Part shown: positions 24,101 to 32,745 of the stretch, one piece after another | Layout of the letters: each line of letters begins with the position of its first letter | Position numbering within the stretch: the stretch's first letter is position 1 | DNA from: Sva-07 sp963743825 | GTDB taxonomy: Bacteria; Actinomycetota; Acidimicrobiia; Acidimicrobiales; Ilumatobacteraceae | NCBI GenBank assembly: GCA_963743825.1 | Contig: CAVURC010000006.1 | Location: forward strand, 62,001-126,000 | Direction: 5' to 3' | DNA: 64,000 nt | Position numbers and translations under genes: made by a program | Notes under the pieces: generated by a model | What the model saw: the letters and a program-made list of their open reading frames with translations, nothing else | Databases searched by the model: none | What the model was told of the DNA's origin: nothing

Positions 24101-27100
24101 GGACACGTTCACGACGGCCGGCTGGGCGATCGCCGCGTCGCCGGTCCCGTCGTTCACGTTCGAGGCCGACGCCGTCGGCGCCTCGGGTACGGTGTCGCCG
24201 CCCCCGGCGAACGTCGTGTTGAACACCACCACCGGCCAGCTTGATTTCGGTGTCGGCTCCCCCAACAACCGTTACTCGAACACGTCATCGACCGATCAGC
24301 GGTTCGTGGTGACAGTCACGGCTCGTGCTGTCGGAAACGGTATCGCCGGCTCCCCGACGCCACCACCGGCAACGAACCGTACGAACACTGCCCGGTTCCA
24401 GGCCGGCACTGTCGCCGGTGGATCCACGAGCGCCGTCAACGTCTCACAGGCGAGGAACGTCTCGCTGATCCAGCCGACGCCATCGTTGACGAAGCTCAAC
24501 AACACCGGTGGCGCGTTCGTTGCCGGTGGTGACACGGTTCGTTACACGTTGACCGCGTCGCAGCCGAACGGGCGTCCGACGTTGTACGACGCTTGGATCG
24601 TCGACTGTCTCCCGACCGGGATCACGTTCGCCGGCAATGTCACCGCGACCACGCAGCTCGGCGCCGGCGCGCAGGCACCGACCCCGTTCGCGATTCTCGG
24701 CCCCAACGCCGGCCCTGTCGACGGTTGTGCCGCCGGAACGACACGTGTCGCCTGGAACATCGGCTCGCTGCCGCAGAACACGACGGTCCGTGTCTCCTAC
24801 GATGTCACCGTCAACTTGACCGCGGTCGCCGGTGACCTGTATGCGAACACCGCTGTGCTCACCGGCTCCAGCTTGAACGACGGCAACCGGACCACTCCAG
24901 GGGTCCCACCGAACCCGCTCGAGCGTGTCTACACCGCAACCGCACCGGCGAACACCATCGAAGTTGCGGGGTCGGCCCCCTCGAAGGTGGTCGACAAGTC
25001 GACAGCGACGATCGGGGAAACGGTCACCTACACGGTGACCGCGCCGATCGGGGCGAACACCAACTTCTACCAGGTGGCACTCGTCGACACGTTGCCTGCC
25101 GGCATCGACCGTTCCAGCATCAACTTGGTGTCGGCGACGTGCTCGTACTCGCTGGTCCCAATACCATGTCCGGGCATTTCCGGTTCGCTGTGGGCACCCG
25201 GTACCGGACCTGGCGGTGACGTCGTGGTCTTCTACGGTGACATCGCCGCCGACCCGGCCGCTCGCCGCCTGACTGCCGTCTATTCGGCTGCGGTGTCCGA
25301 CGTTCCCGGCAACACGGGCGGCACACCGCTGAACAACTCCGTCAACGTGCGCTGGGATGTCACGAACGAGACCGACCCGACCGCGCTGCCCTACACGTGG
25401 GATCGGCCGCTGGTCGCCACGCCTGCGTCTGCGCTGGTGACGGTGGTGCAGCCGACGCTGGTGACCTCGAAAGGCGTCAGTGACCCGGCACCGGCGTTGA
25501 CGGATGCGTTCACCTACACGGTGACGCTGCGCAACACCGGCTCCAACCTCTCGAACGCGTACAACATGGTGGTTGTCGACCTCGTCCCCGAAGGCATCGT
25601 GCCCGGCACCATCTCCAACGGCGGGACGTTCAACTCGTCGACCCGCGAAATCACCTGGGATGCGGCCGACCTCCCCGGCCCGCTCGCCCCGAACGCGACG
25701 TTGAACCTCACGTACACCGCGACGTTCGACGCCACCGTCGACGGCACCAACAGTCTCGAGTTCGTCGGGGACGCCGCGCTCGTCAACACCGTCGACAACG
25801 ACAGCTACGCGACGCTGCCGTCGGGTGGCCGGACCCGCATCGGGAACTCCGCGGTCGCGAACGTGGAAGCCGACTTCCCGACGGTCACACTGTCCAAGTC
25901 GGTGCTGTCCGCACCGCCCGCCTACATCGGCGGTGCTGTCACCTGGCAGATCTCCGGGTCGAACACCGGTCCTGGCACCGCCGCCAGTGTCGATGTCACC
26001 GACGTCCTGCCCCCGAACTGGGACTTCGTCGCCGGGACGTCATCGGTGACCGTCGGAGCGAACCCGCCGGTCGTCACCAACCCGAACGTGTCCGGTCCTG
26101 CGACCGCCCGCCGGCTCGAGTGGAACATCGGATCGCTGCTGCCGTCTCAGTCGTTCACGATCACGTTCCAAGCTCGACCATCTGCCTCCGTCGTGTCGTC
26201 GCCGGGTGTCGGGCGAACGATCCCGCACACCAACACGGTGAACGCTGCAGTCGTCGACCTGACCGGAGCGTCCGGGAACGCCGAGAGGCGCTACGATCCG
26301 CCCCCAGCGTCCGCCGCAACACGCATCGATGCCGTCGACGTGCAGATCACCTCGACCACCCCGGCGACCGCGATCGCCGGCACCCCCCACACGTGGACGC
26401 TGACCGTGTCGAACAACGGCGCCGATGTTGCCGTCGGGCCGTTCACGGTCACTGACGTCGTCCCGCCGGGGACGTCGTTCGTGTCGGCGACCGGAACCGA
26501 TTGGACATGCAGCCATGACGGCTCGCCGACCGGCGGCGTCGTCACCTGTGTCCGCACGAACAGCAACGACACCTTGGCGGCGTCCGGACCGGCTGCCACG
26601 TTCCCACCGATTTCGATGACCGTGAGCATCGGTTCGAACACGCCTGCGAACACCGTCTACACCGATGATGCCGAAGTCACGTTGCGAACGTTCGACACGA
26701 ACGTTGCCAACAACACTGATGACGCGTCGACGACGGTCACCACCGAAGCTGATCTCCGTGTCGTCAAGTCACACACCGACTCCGGTGTTGCGGGAACCCT
26801 CGTGAACTGGACGGTGGCAGTCGACAACGTGTTGGGACCGTCGACGTCACGGGCGAGCATCGTGACGGTCGACACCCTGCCGGCGGGAGTCTCCTTCGTC
26901 GGCTTCCAGTTGGTCGACCCCGACCTGTCGTGCACCCACGACGGCGCCCCCACCGGCGGCGACATCACCTGCACCCGTTCGACCGACATGCCGCGCGGGG
27001 CCGCCGACACCTTCACGTTCACCGCGCTCATCAATCGCGACCAGATCGCCGACGTCACCAACACGGTGGTTGTGACGCCGACAACGTTCGATCCGACGAC

Positions 27101-29990
27101 CCCGAACACTGCGTCAGACGTGGTGGATGTGACGACGTCCGCCGACCTCGCTGTCGAAAAGGCCATCCTCGGCACCGTCGAGGCCGGGTCGGTGGGCCAG
27201 TATCGGATCACGGTGAACAACGTGATCGGTCCGTCCGATGCCGGCGCGTTCAGTTTCACCGACACGCTCCCGCCGGGTGTCACGGTCACCGGCATCGCCG
27301 TGAACACCGGCGGCGCCACGTGTGGCGCGTTCCCGGCGACTGGCGCCGTCACGTGCACCTACGCCGGCGGCATCGATGTCGGCCAGACGTTCACCTTGAC
27401 GTTCGACGTCACCGTTGCCCCTGATGTCGTCGGCTCGATCACGAACACCGCCGACTTGAACCCTGGTGTGACACCGGACCCGAACCCGGCGAACGACACA
27501 GCGACCGTGGTCAGCGGAGTGAACGTCGACGCCGACCTGTCGATCCTCAAGACAGGCCCGACGACAGTCACCGCCGGCACCGCCATCAGCTGGACGTTGA
27601 CGATAGGGAACAACGGCCCGTCCGACGATCCAGCGACGATCACCGTGTCGGACACTCTGCCGAGCGAGGTCGTGTTCGACTCCCCGGTGGGTGACCTGTC
27701 GGGCGAGTGGACCTGCGTCCATGACGGCTCTCCCGTCGGTGGTGTCCTGACCTGCACGAACCCGAACGGCCTCGCGGCCGGCGAGTCACAGGTGCTGACG
27801 GTGAACGCTGATCTCCGTCCGGGTGCCGGGCCCACGTCGGCGTCGAACACTGCGACGGTGTCGTCACCGACGACGGACTCGAATTCCACCAACAACCAGT
27901 CGACCTCGTACTTCGACGTGGTCGATGACGTCGAAGTGTCGGTCGTGAAGACGACGACCGGCGCCAACCCGGTTCGAGCTGGCGAGACGACGAGTTTCTC
28001 GCTCGAGGTACGCAACGACGGCCCGTCGACGGCAGACAACATCGTCGTCACCGACTTCGCCCAGGCCGGGATGACGATCCTGTCGTTCTCTGCGCCTCCA
28101 GGGTGGACCTGTCTGCCGGCGACCGGTGTCTGCGCTGTCGCAACGTTGATGCCGTCGACGACCGCAACGATCACGGTCGATGTGGCAGTCGCGTCGAATG
28201 TCGCTGACGGATCCACGCTGACCAATACGGCGACAGTGTCCACGACGTCACCGGGTGACCTTCCAGCGGGCAACTCGTCGTCATCAAGCGTCGCTGTCGC
28301 CGCTCGAGCCGACCTCGCGATCACCAAGACGCATGACGCCGGCCCGGTGCGTGCCGGTGAGAACACGACGTTCACGTTCAGTGTGAACAACGTCATGGGA
28401 CCGTCCGATGCAGCCGCCGATGTCGAGATCGACGACGTTCTCCCGCTCGGATTCACCTATCTGGGAGCGACGGGGCCGTGGGCCTGCGTGCCTGGCGACC
28501 CGAACGCACCGGGTGGTCAGCCGGTCACCTGTACGTACGTGGCTGCCGGCGTTCCGGTGCCGCTGCCGGCTGACGCGACCGCAGCCGATCTGGTGATGAC
28601 GGTGTCGACGTCGTCGGCGCTACTGCCGTCGATGGCCAGGAACACCGCGTCGGTCGACTCGCCGACGGTCGACCCGAACTCGGGGAATGACTCGAGTTTC
28701 GTTGACGTCACGATCGTCACCGAAACCGATCTGACGATCACCAAGACCGTCGCCGTCTCTCCGGTAGTGATCGGTGACGAGGTCACGTGGACAGTGGTCG
28801 TCGAAAACGAGGGCCCATCGGACGCGTTCGACGTCACGGTCGACGACTCGGTCCCGGCGTCGGTGTCCGGTGTCACGGTCGACGACGACGCCGATTGGGC
28901 CTGCACGGTGACCGGCAACGATGTGTCGTGCATCCATGTCGGAGCATTGGTTGCGCTCGACTCGGCATCCTTCACGGTGACCGGGACCGTGACGGCTGCG
29001 GCCTTCCCGGAGTTGGTGAACTCGGCGGTGGTGTCGACGACGACTCCTGAACCGGACACCGACGACAACACCGCGACCTCGACGACACCGGTCGCCGTCC
29101 AGTCCGACCTTGCGATCACCAAGACCCACGTCGGTCGCCCCCAGGTCGGTGGTCAGGTCATATACACCTTGACCGTGACGAACAGCGGACCGACGGAGAA
29201 CACCGGCCGGGTGGTCGTCACTGACGTCCTCCCAGCGGGGTTGGCGTTCGTGTCTGCCGAGGGATCTGGCTGGTCCTGCGGTCTCGTTGCTACGACGGTC
29301 ACCTGCACGCTCGCGGGTACCCTTGCCGTCGGAGCGACATCAACGGTGACGCTGGTCGCCGATGTCGAACCATCGGCGTGGCCGTCGGTGACGAACGTGG
29401 CGTCGGTGTCGTCACCGCACACCGATCTCGACCCCGACAACAACACAGCCACCGACCCGACTCCGGTCGATCCGCTGATCGCATTGGGGTTCGAAAAGAC
29501 GGTCGGCATCATCGCCGACGGCGTCGCCCCGTGGTTCCTGAGGGTGCTCAACAACGGCCCGAACGCGACGGTGGACACGTTGCAGATCGTCGACACGCTG
29601 CCGGCCAACCTTCAGTACCGATCGTTTGCCGGGGCCAGCTGGACGTGTCAGGCCGCCGGTCAGGTCGTCACCTGTGTCAACAACGATGTGTTGGCAGTTG
29701 GCCAGTCCTCGCAGTTGACGATCTTCACCACGGTTCTCGCTGCTCCGGGTGAGACGGTCAGCAACAGCGCAACGCTCACTGGCGGCGGGTCGGAGACGAC
29801 ATTGGATTCGTCGTCATCGGTCACGGTGCCGGCGGTCCCGCCCGTCACCACGACGCCGCCGCCTCCGACTGGCCTGCCGGCGACGGGTGGTGACTCGACA
29901 AGTGTCGTGAACCTCGCGTTCATGCTGCTCGGTGCCGGCCTGCTGTTCCTGGTCTTCTCGCGGGGTCGCCGTCGAACGGCGCTCACGTGA
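21114..29990 (+). CDS. Giant LPxTG-anchored DUF11-repeat surface protein
   Basis: 2958 residues in one unbroken frame. A signal peptide (residues 1-33, cleavage after VQA) and a C-terminal sorting signal (LPATG at 2921-2925, hydrophobic segment, RGRRR tail) predict export and sortase attachment to the cell wall. From about residue 1741 there are nine repeats of roughly 130 residues starting near 1741, 1879, 2010, 2140, 2273, 2399, 2538, 2664 and 2790. They share openings such as ADLAITKTH, then VTNSGPS, DVLPAGL, WTC and TNTATV; this is the DUF11 pattern. Residues 40-1740 are longer, more divergent DUF11-like modules. The start ATG 21114 is chosen because the signal peptide begins there; the in-frame ATG 20982 would add 44 residues without signal features. 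A stalk or adhesin role is inferred. No sortase gene is in the window. Confidence 0.9.
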   Translation: MTLTSTHRPLTLIAVFVTALSALVWGAATPVQAAASISVSASASASVLAGDSVDYTVGVTNSGDEVQYNISATATLAPDVVYDPGSTSPAAYGNPTVTTNATTGVTTLIWSNVSDLQIADSLSLEFTATPKTASSVPPAVFATYPVGANVPFSAAAFGNTDPRTVPRFTATGAPIASTYTQTDSATSLPTAITAITIDKSEPSPEGELLRGIHDQTTVYTLDVNVTDEDGVNGIIVVDMLPAQLEFLGCGGVDFGAPEFPGAPSLIGTPAVGANCLTPTTVTTVLDPVPDGTTVYPPGVYTRIVWDLGDLPAGANRVIQYAAGIPLRANTMDFGGPTPPNTFPFGQQANLDNNVTGAPTRETTPETSIANRSRVSGIYLGAVQAPATQAVFDKSTEFVYVEDLRIRKSVTPGTFSAGGIATYAVTIDTSEYVSVANPVLTDTISNGLCPLDNVANYASGSPPAAECDPIASGPTVTDGATTQPLPYTSVLEDLTNGGFTMVFSATGPIPPSSSLTVTYEARMRSQYQNGTPNGRPTVAGDSFRNDVDIDATSTPIPDTGETGSQPVGDDSSAGQSTLSQSIDKRVKPRVVGEACNANTGAYTNPPPPLDLTQFGFRLGDEVCFRLTVNYASGVFNKNPVITDFLPQGVTYTDGSMVALPSNNVAFTFNETQAAADTENPIWRVGAVFGSDRYVLPGGVFDVVFSGTVNAIPSATPDITGNLMKMVVENTPGQTSSFRDETPFAIVPSVPLTLAKTVSAVDNPAYSPPPVQATPVVQSGSMATYRIDVTHAGSATNGTNYSVRGLKVYDVLPQPLRCADVSALSNPPYAACYDSGTLGHPSIAGDTTRSVIVWDFVVNPSAPDSEAITLGNTKTLSYNVTWPVGIGTGVTFTNTAGIVKFESFTNEPNVGSTYFPASNIDASVPAISWNAPAASDPAAVRTRAIANPTKLFTSPILSGNTGPATPGTSGQAVIGEVVTYYYGVTIPAGTSIYSGRLTDTFTTAGWAIAASPVPSFTFEADAVGASGTVSPPPANVVLNTTTGQLDFGVGSPNNRYSNTSSTDQRFVVTVTARAVGNGIAGSPTPPPATNRTNTARFQAGTVAGGSTSAVNVSQARNVSLIQPTPSLTKLNNTGGAFVAGGDTVRYTLTASQPNGRPTLYDAWIVDCLPTGITFAGNVTATTQLGAGAQAPTPFAILGPNAGPVDGCAAGTTRVAWNIGSLPQNTTVRVSYDVTVNLTAVAGDLYANTAVLTGSSLNDGNRTTPGVPPNPLERVYTATAPANTIEVAGSAPSKVVDKSTATIGETVTYTVTAPIGANTNFYQVALVDTLPAGIDRSSINLVSATCSYSLVPIPCPGISGSLWAPGTGPGGDVVVFYGDIAADPAARRLTAVYSAAVSDVPGNTGGTPLNNSVNVRWDVTNETDPTALPYTWDRPLVATPASALVTVVQPTLVTSKGVSDPAPALTDAFTYTVTLRNTGSNLSNAYNMVVVDLVPEGIVPGTISNGGTFNSSTREITWDAADLPGPLAPNATLNLTYTATFDATVDGTNSLEFVGDAALVNTVDNDSYATLPSGGRTRIGNSAVANVEADFPTVTLSKSVLSAPPAYIGGAVTWQISGSNTGPGTAASVDVTDVLPPNWDFVAGTSSVTVGANPPVVTNPNVSGPATARRLEWNIGSLLPSQSFTITFQARPSASVVSSPGVGRTIPHTNTVNAAVVDLTGASGNAERRYDPPPASAATRIDAVDVQITSTTPATAIAGTPHTWTLTVSNNGADVAVGPFTVTDVVPPGTSFVSATGTDWTCSHDGSPTGGVVTCVRTNSNDTLAASGPAATFPPISMTVSIGSNTPANTVYTDDAEVTLRTFDTNVANNTDDASTTVTTEADLRVVKSHTDSGVAGTLVNWTVAVDNVLGPSTSRASIVTVDTLPAGVSFVGFQLVDPDLSCTHDGAPTGGDITCTRSTDMPRGAADTFTFTALINRDQIADVTNTVVVTPTTFDPTTPNTASDVVDVTTSADLAVEKAILGTVEAGSVGQYRITVNNVIGPSDAGAFSFTDTLPPGVTVTGIAVNTGGATCGAFPATGAVTCTYAGGIDVGQTFTLTFDVTVAPDVVGSITNTADLNPGVTPDPNPANDTATVVSGVNVDADLSILKTGPTTVTAGTAISWTLTIGNNGPSDDPATITVSDTLPSEVVFDSPVGDLSGEWTCVHDGSPVGGVLTCTNPNGLAAGESQVLTVNADLRPGAGPTSASNTATVSSPTTDSNSTNNQSTSYFDVVDDVEVSVVKTTTGANPVRAGETTSFSLEVRNDGPSTADNIVVTDFAQAGMTILSFSAPPGWTCLPATGVCAVATLMPSTTATITVDVAVASNVADGSTLTNTATVSTTSPGDLPAGNSSSSSVAVAARADLAITKTHDAGPVRAGENTTFTFSVNNVMGPSDAAADVEIDDVLPLGFTYLGATGPWACVPGDPNAPGGQPVTCTYVAAGVPVPLPADATAADLVMTVSTSSALLPSMARNTASVDSPTVDPNSGNDSSFVDVTIVTETDLTITKTVAVSPVVIGDEVTWTVVVENEGPSDAFDVTVDDSVPASVSGVTVDDDADWACTVTGNDVSCIHVGALVALDSASFTVTGTVTAAAFPELVNSAVVSTTTPEPDTDDNTATSTTPVAVQSDLAITKTHVGRPQVGGQVIYTLTVTNSGPTENTGRVVVTDVLPAGLAFVSAEGSGWSCGLVATTVTCTLAGTLAVGATSTVTLVADVEPSAWPSVTNVASVSSPHTDLDPDNNTATDPTPVDPLIALGFEKTVGIIADGVAPWFLRVLNNGPNATVDTLQIVDTLPANLQYRSFAGASWTCQAAGQVVTCVNNDVLAVGQSSQLTIFTTVLAAPGETVSNSATLTGGGSETTLDSSSSVTVPAVPPVTTTPPPPTGLPATGGDSTSVVNLAFMLLGAGLLFLVFSRGRRRTALT

Positions 29991-30002
29991 GCGAGTCAGT
30001 GC

Positions 30003-30916
30003 TCACTCCAGCTGCGAGATGACCTCGGCCCGGAACTCGCCGAACTTCGCGAGGCGCTCCTCGGACGTGGCGCCGAGCGTGAAGTCGGGGATGATCAACT
30101 CGTCGAAGCCCAGCTCGATGTAGCGACCCAGCTCGTCGACGAGTTGGTCGTTCGACCCGATGATCGAGCGCTCGCCCATGTCGCCGGCGCGGACGTTCTC
30201 GGCGAACTCGGCGTTGTCGGACATGAACACGAGCGCCTGTGTCGATTTCCACATCGTCGCAGGGTCGCGGCCGACCTGTTCGCAGGCGACCAGCAGCTTG
30301 TCGAGGGCGCCGCCGGCCATGTCGGGGGCGCCCCAGGTGTTCCACTCGTCGGCGTGGCGGGCGGTGATGCGCAGCATGCGTGGGCTGCCCGTGCCGACGA
30401 GGATCGGAAGAGGTGACTGCACGGGCTTCGGGTCGGCCGGCGCGTCGGTGATGTCGTAGAACTCGCCGTGGAAGTCGGTGCGTTCGTTGTCGAGCAGTGA
30501 CCGGATGACCTGGATCGCCTCGTCGAACCGGGAGACACGGGTCGCCGGTTCCTCCAGGTCGATGCCGTAGGCCGTGTGTTCGTTGATCTGCCAGCCGGCG
30601 CCGATCCCGAGCACCATGCGACCGTTCGAGACGTGGTCGATCGTGGCGGCACGGTTGGCGAGCACGGCGGGGTGGTGGACCGACGTCGGCGACGACGAGT
30701 GACCCGATCCGGATGCGTTCGGTGACCGCGGCGATCGCCGGCAGGATCGCCCAGCATTCGTGGACGTCGCCCGGCTGGATCGTCTCGCAGCCGGTGTTCG
30801 GCATGTAGTGATCGGCGAACCAGAGCCCGTACCAGCCCTCGGCGTCGATCATGCGGGCGAGGTCGAGGACCTCGGCAGGCGGGTCGTTCGGGGTTGGGCC
30901 AGACGGAGAACTTCAT
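30003..30916 (-). CDS. LLM-class (F420-type) flavin oxidoreductase, frameshifted
   Basis: Luciferase-like monooxygenase family, about 303 residues, many of whose actinobacterial members use coenzyme F420. Visible: MIDAEGWYGLWFADHY, ERIRIGSLV, the family motif HVSNGRMVLGIGAGWQINEH, PLPILVGTGSPRMLRITARHADEWNTWG, and a C-terminal QLVDELGRYIELGFDELIIPD. Two indels, near 30890 and 30690, break the frame; the middle frame fits exactly between the outer pieces. The substrate is unknown and F420 use is family inference. It converges on the giant surface gene with a 12-base gap and is divergent from the methyltransferase. Confidence 0.82.
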
Positions 30917-30922
30917 GCGGCG

Positions 30923-30932
30923 ACCGTAGCCT
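30923..30932. promoter_or_regulatory. Overlapping divergent -10 boxes, LLM oxidoreductase / methyltransferase
   Basis: The gap between the two start codons is only 23 bp. The minus-strand TACGGT (30923-30928) lies 6 nt before the ATG at 30916, and the plus-strand TAGCCT (30927-30932) lies 7 nt before the GTG at 30940. The boxes share the TA pair at 30927-30928, so the two polymerase complexes should exclude each other. Confidence 0.5.
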
Positions 30933-30939
30933 CCTCGCC

Positions 30940-31663
30940 GTGACCGACGACTTGTGGGAAGCCCATGCGGACTGGTGGATCGACGGCTTCACCGAGGGCG
31001 CCGACCCCGAGTACGTCGAGCAGATCCTGCCGATGGCGCTCGACGAACTGTCGGGCTTCGGCCGCGTGCTCGACGTCGGCTGCGGCGACGGACAGATCAG
31101 CCGGATCCTCGCCGCGGCCGGGTGCGCGCGTCGTGGGCATCGATCCGACGTGGAACCAGATCCGCATCGCGCACGAGCGTGACGGGGGAGCGGTGTTCGT
31201 GCGATCGGGTGCGGCCGACCTGCCGTTCGCCGATGCGAGCTTCGACGCTGCTGTTGCGTGTCTCGTGTTCGAACACATCGACGATGTCGACGCCGCGATC
31301 GCCGAGGTGGCACGGGTGGTTCGGCCCGGCGGCCGGTTCTCGTTCTTCCTCAACCATCCGCTGCTGCAGACGCCGGGGAGCTATTGGATCGACGACCACA
31401 CGGTCGATCCGCCCGAGCAGTACTGGCGCGTCGGGCCGTATCTGGCCGAACAGAGCTTCGTCGAACAGGTCGAGCACGGTGTGTTCATCCGGTTCGTGCA
31501 TCGACCGTTGTCGCGCTATCTCAACGCGCTCGCCGACCACGGCTTCGTGCTCGAGCACATGATCGAGCCGGTGCCGCCCGACGGCTTTCTCGCCCGCGCC
31601 GAGGAGTACGCCGAAGCCGCCGCCATTCCCCGCCTCCTCTACCTCCGCCTCCGCCGCACCTGA
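30940..31663 (+). CDS. SAM-dependent methyltransferase, class I, one frameshift
   Basis: About 240 residues. Motif I is VLDVGCGDGQISRILAAAG, followed in the other frame by ARVVGIDPTWNQIRIA. Then come ADLPFADASFDAAVACLVFEHIDD (motif II/III of the Methyltransf_11 type) and VRPGGRFSFFLNHPLLQ. An extra G near 31121 shifts the frame inside the glycine-rich region. The GTG start follows a -10-like box by 7 nt. The C-terminal region suggests a small-molecule substrate, which I cannot name. Confidence 0.82.
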
Positions 31664-31674
31664 GCCCGACCGCC

Positions 31675-31781
31675 TGCGATGAGGAACGGCGCAGGGGGTG
31701 CTCGGAACCTCATCGCAGCCGGGTTCGGTGCGCGAGCGATGAGGAATCGGCGCAGGGGGTGCGCCGGTCACGCTCATCGCT
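31675..31781. repeat. Palindromic intergenic repeat A, doublet (copies A6 and A7)
   Basis: Elements at 31675-31717 (43 bp) and 31735-31781 (47 bp), each with GCGATGAG and CTCATCGC ends and an internal GGCGCAGGGGGTGC core, separated again by exactly 17 bp. They lie between the co-oriented methyltransferase and rapZ, just upstream of the rapZ promoter. Confidence 0.85.
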
Positions 31782-31803
31782 CGGGTGGGTTGGGGTGGGT
31801 CGG

Positions 31804-31809
31804 TAGGGT
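31804..31809 (+). promoter_or_regulatory. -10 box of rapZ
   Basis: TAGGGT ends 6 nt before the GTG at 31816; no Shine-Dalgarno sequence is present. Confidence 0.45.
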
Positions 31810-31815
31810 GACGGG

Positions 31816-32661
31816 GTGGCCGACATCGTGCTGATCACCGGATTGTCGGGGGCCGGTCGCTCGGGTGTGGCCGATGTCCTCGAGGATCTCGGATGGTTCG
31901 TCGTCGACAACCTCCCGACCGCCCTGATCGGCACGATCGTCGAGCTCGCCGCCAAGCCCACGAGCGACATCGAACGACTCGCGTTGGTGGCCGGACGCCA
32001 ACATGCCGAGGTGCTCACCAAGGTCGGCGAGCTGCGAGCCGCCGGCCACGACCTGCGCATGGTGTTCCTCGATGCCTCCACGCGCGAGCTGGTACGCCGC
32101 TACGACGCAACGCGTCGCCGCCATCCGCTCGCCGACCAGACCGACGGCCTCGTGGAGTCGATCGAGCTCGAACGATCGATGCTGGAACCGGTGCGCGCCG
32201 CCGCCGACCTCGTGATCGACACGAGCGACCTGAACGTGCATCAGCTCAAGGAGCGCATCGACCACGCCTTCGACACCACGACGGGGTCACGGCTCCAGGT
32301 GGCAGTGGAGAGCTTCGGGTTCAAGCACGGCCTGCCGCTCGATGCGGACATCGTGATGGACGTGCGGTTCCTGCCGAACCCGCACTGGGAGGACGACCTG
32401 CGGCCACTGACCGGCCACGACCCCAAGGTGCGCGACTTCGTGTTGGAGACCGCAGCCGGTTCGGCATTCGTCGACCAGTTCGACGCGCTGCTGGCCACGC
32501 TCGTGCCGCAATACCAGGCCGAGGGACGCAGCTACCTGACGGTGGCAGTCGGCTGTACCGGTGGGCGCCACCGGTCCGTCGCCGTCGCCGAGGAGTTGGC
32601 GGCCCGCCTGCGTCAGCGTGGCGTGGCGGTTCGTGCCTCCCATCGCGACGTCTCGCGCTGA
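31816..32661 (+). CDS. rapZ: RNase adapter / nucleotide-binding protein RapZ (YvcJ family)
   Basis: 281 residues, intact. P-loop GLSGAGRS near residue 9 is the family's variant Walker A; FVVDNLP and the C-terminal AVGCTGGRHRSVAVAEELA are its signatures. In E. coli RapZ guides RNase E to the GlmZ sRNA; in actinobacteria the protein's role is less defined, with GTP/ATP hydrolysis shown for YvcJ. Usually yvcK and whiA follow directly; here gap follows after 84 bases. Confidence 0.93.
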   Translation: MADIVLITGLSGAGRSGVADVLEDLGWFVVDNLPTALIGTIVELAAKPTSDIERLALVAGRQHAEVLTKVGELRAAGHDLRMVFLDASTRELVRRYDATRRRHPLADQTDGLVESIELERSMLEPVRAAADLVIDTSDLNVHQLKERIDHAFDTTTGSRLQVAVESFGFKHGLPLDADIVMDVRFLPNPHWEDDLRPLTGHDPKVRDFVLETAAGSAFVDQFDALLATLVPQYQAEGRSYLTVAVGCTGGRHRSVAVAEELAARLRQRGVAVRASHRDVSR

Positions 32662-32691
32662 GTCGTTTCCGGTCGGCGATCGACCGCGAAC

Positions 32692-32697
32692 TACAGT
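32692..32697 (+). promoter_or_regulatory. Putative -10 box of the gap-pgk-tpiA operon
   Basis: TACAGT lies about 50 bases before the gap ATG. Unlike most genes here, gap has a leader with a strong AGGAGG at 32731-32736, so it is translated from a conventional mRNA. Confidence 0.35.
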
Positions 32698-32745
32698 TGA
32701 GGTCGGACAACGTCGTTCCCCCACCTGCCCAGGAGGCACCCAGTC

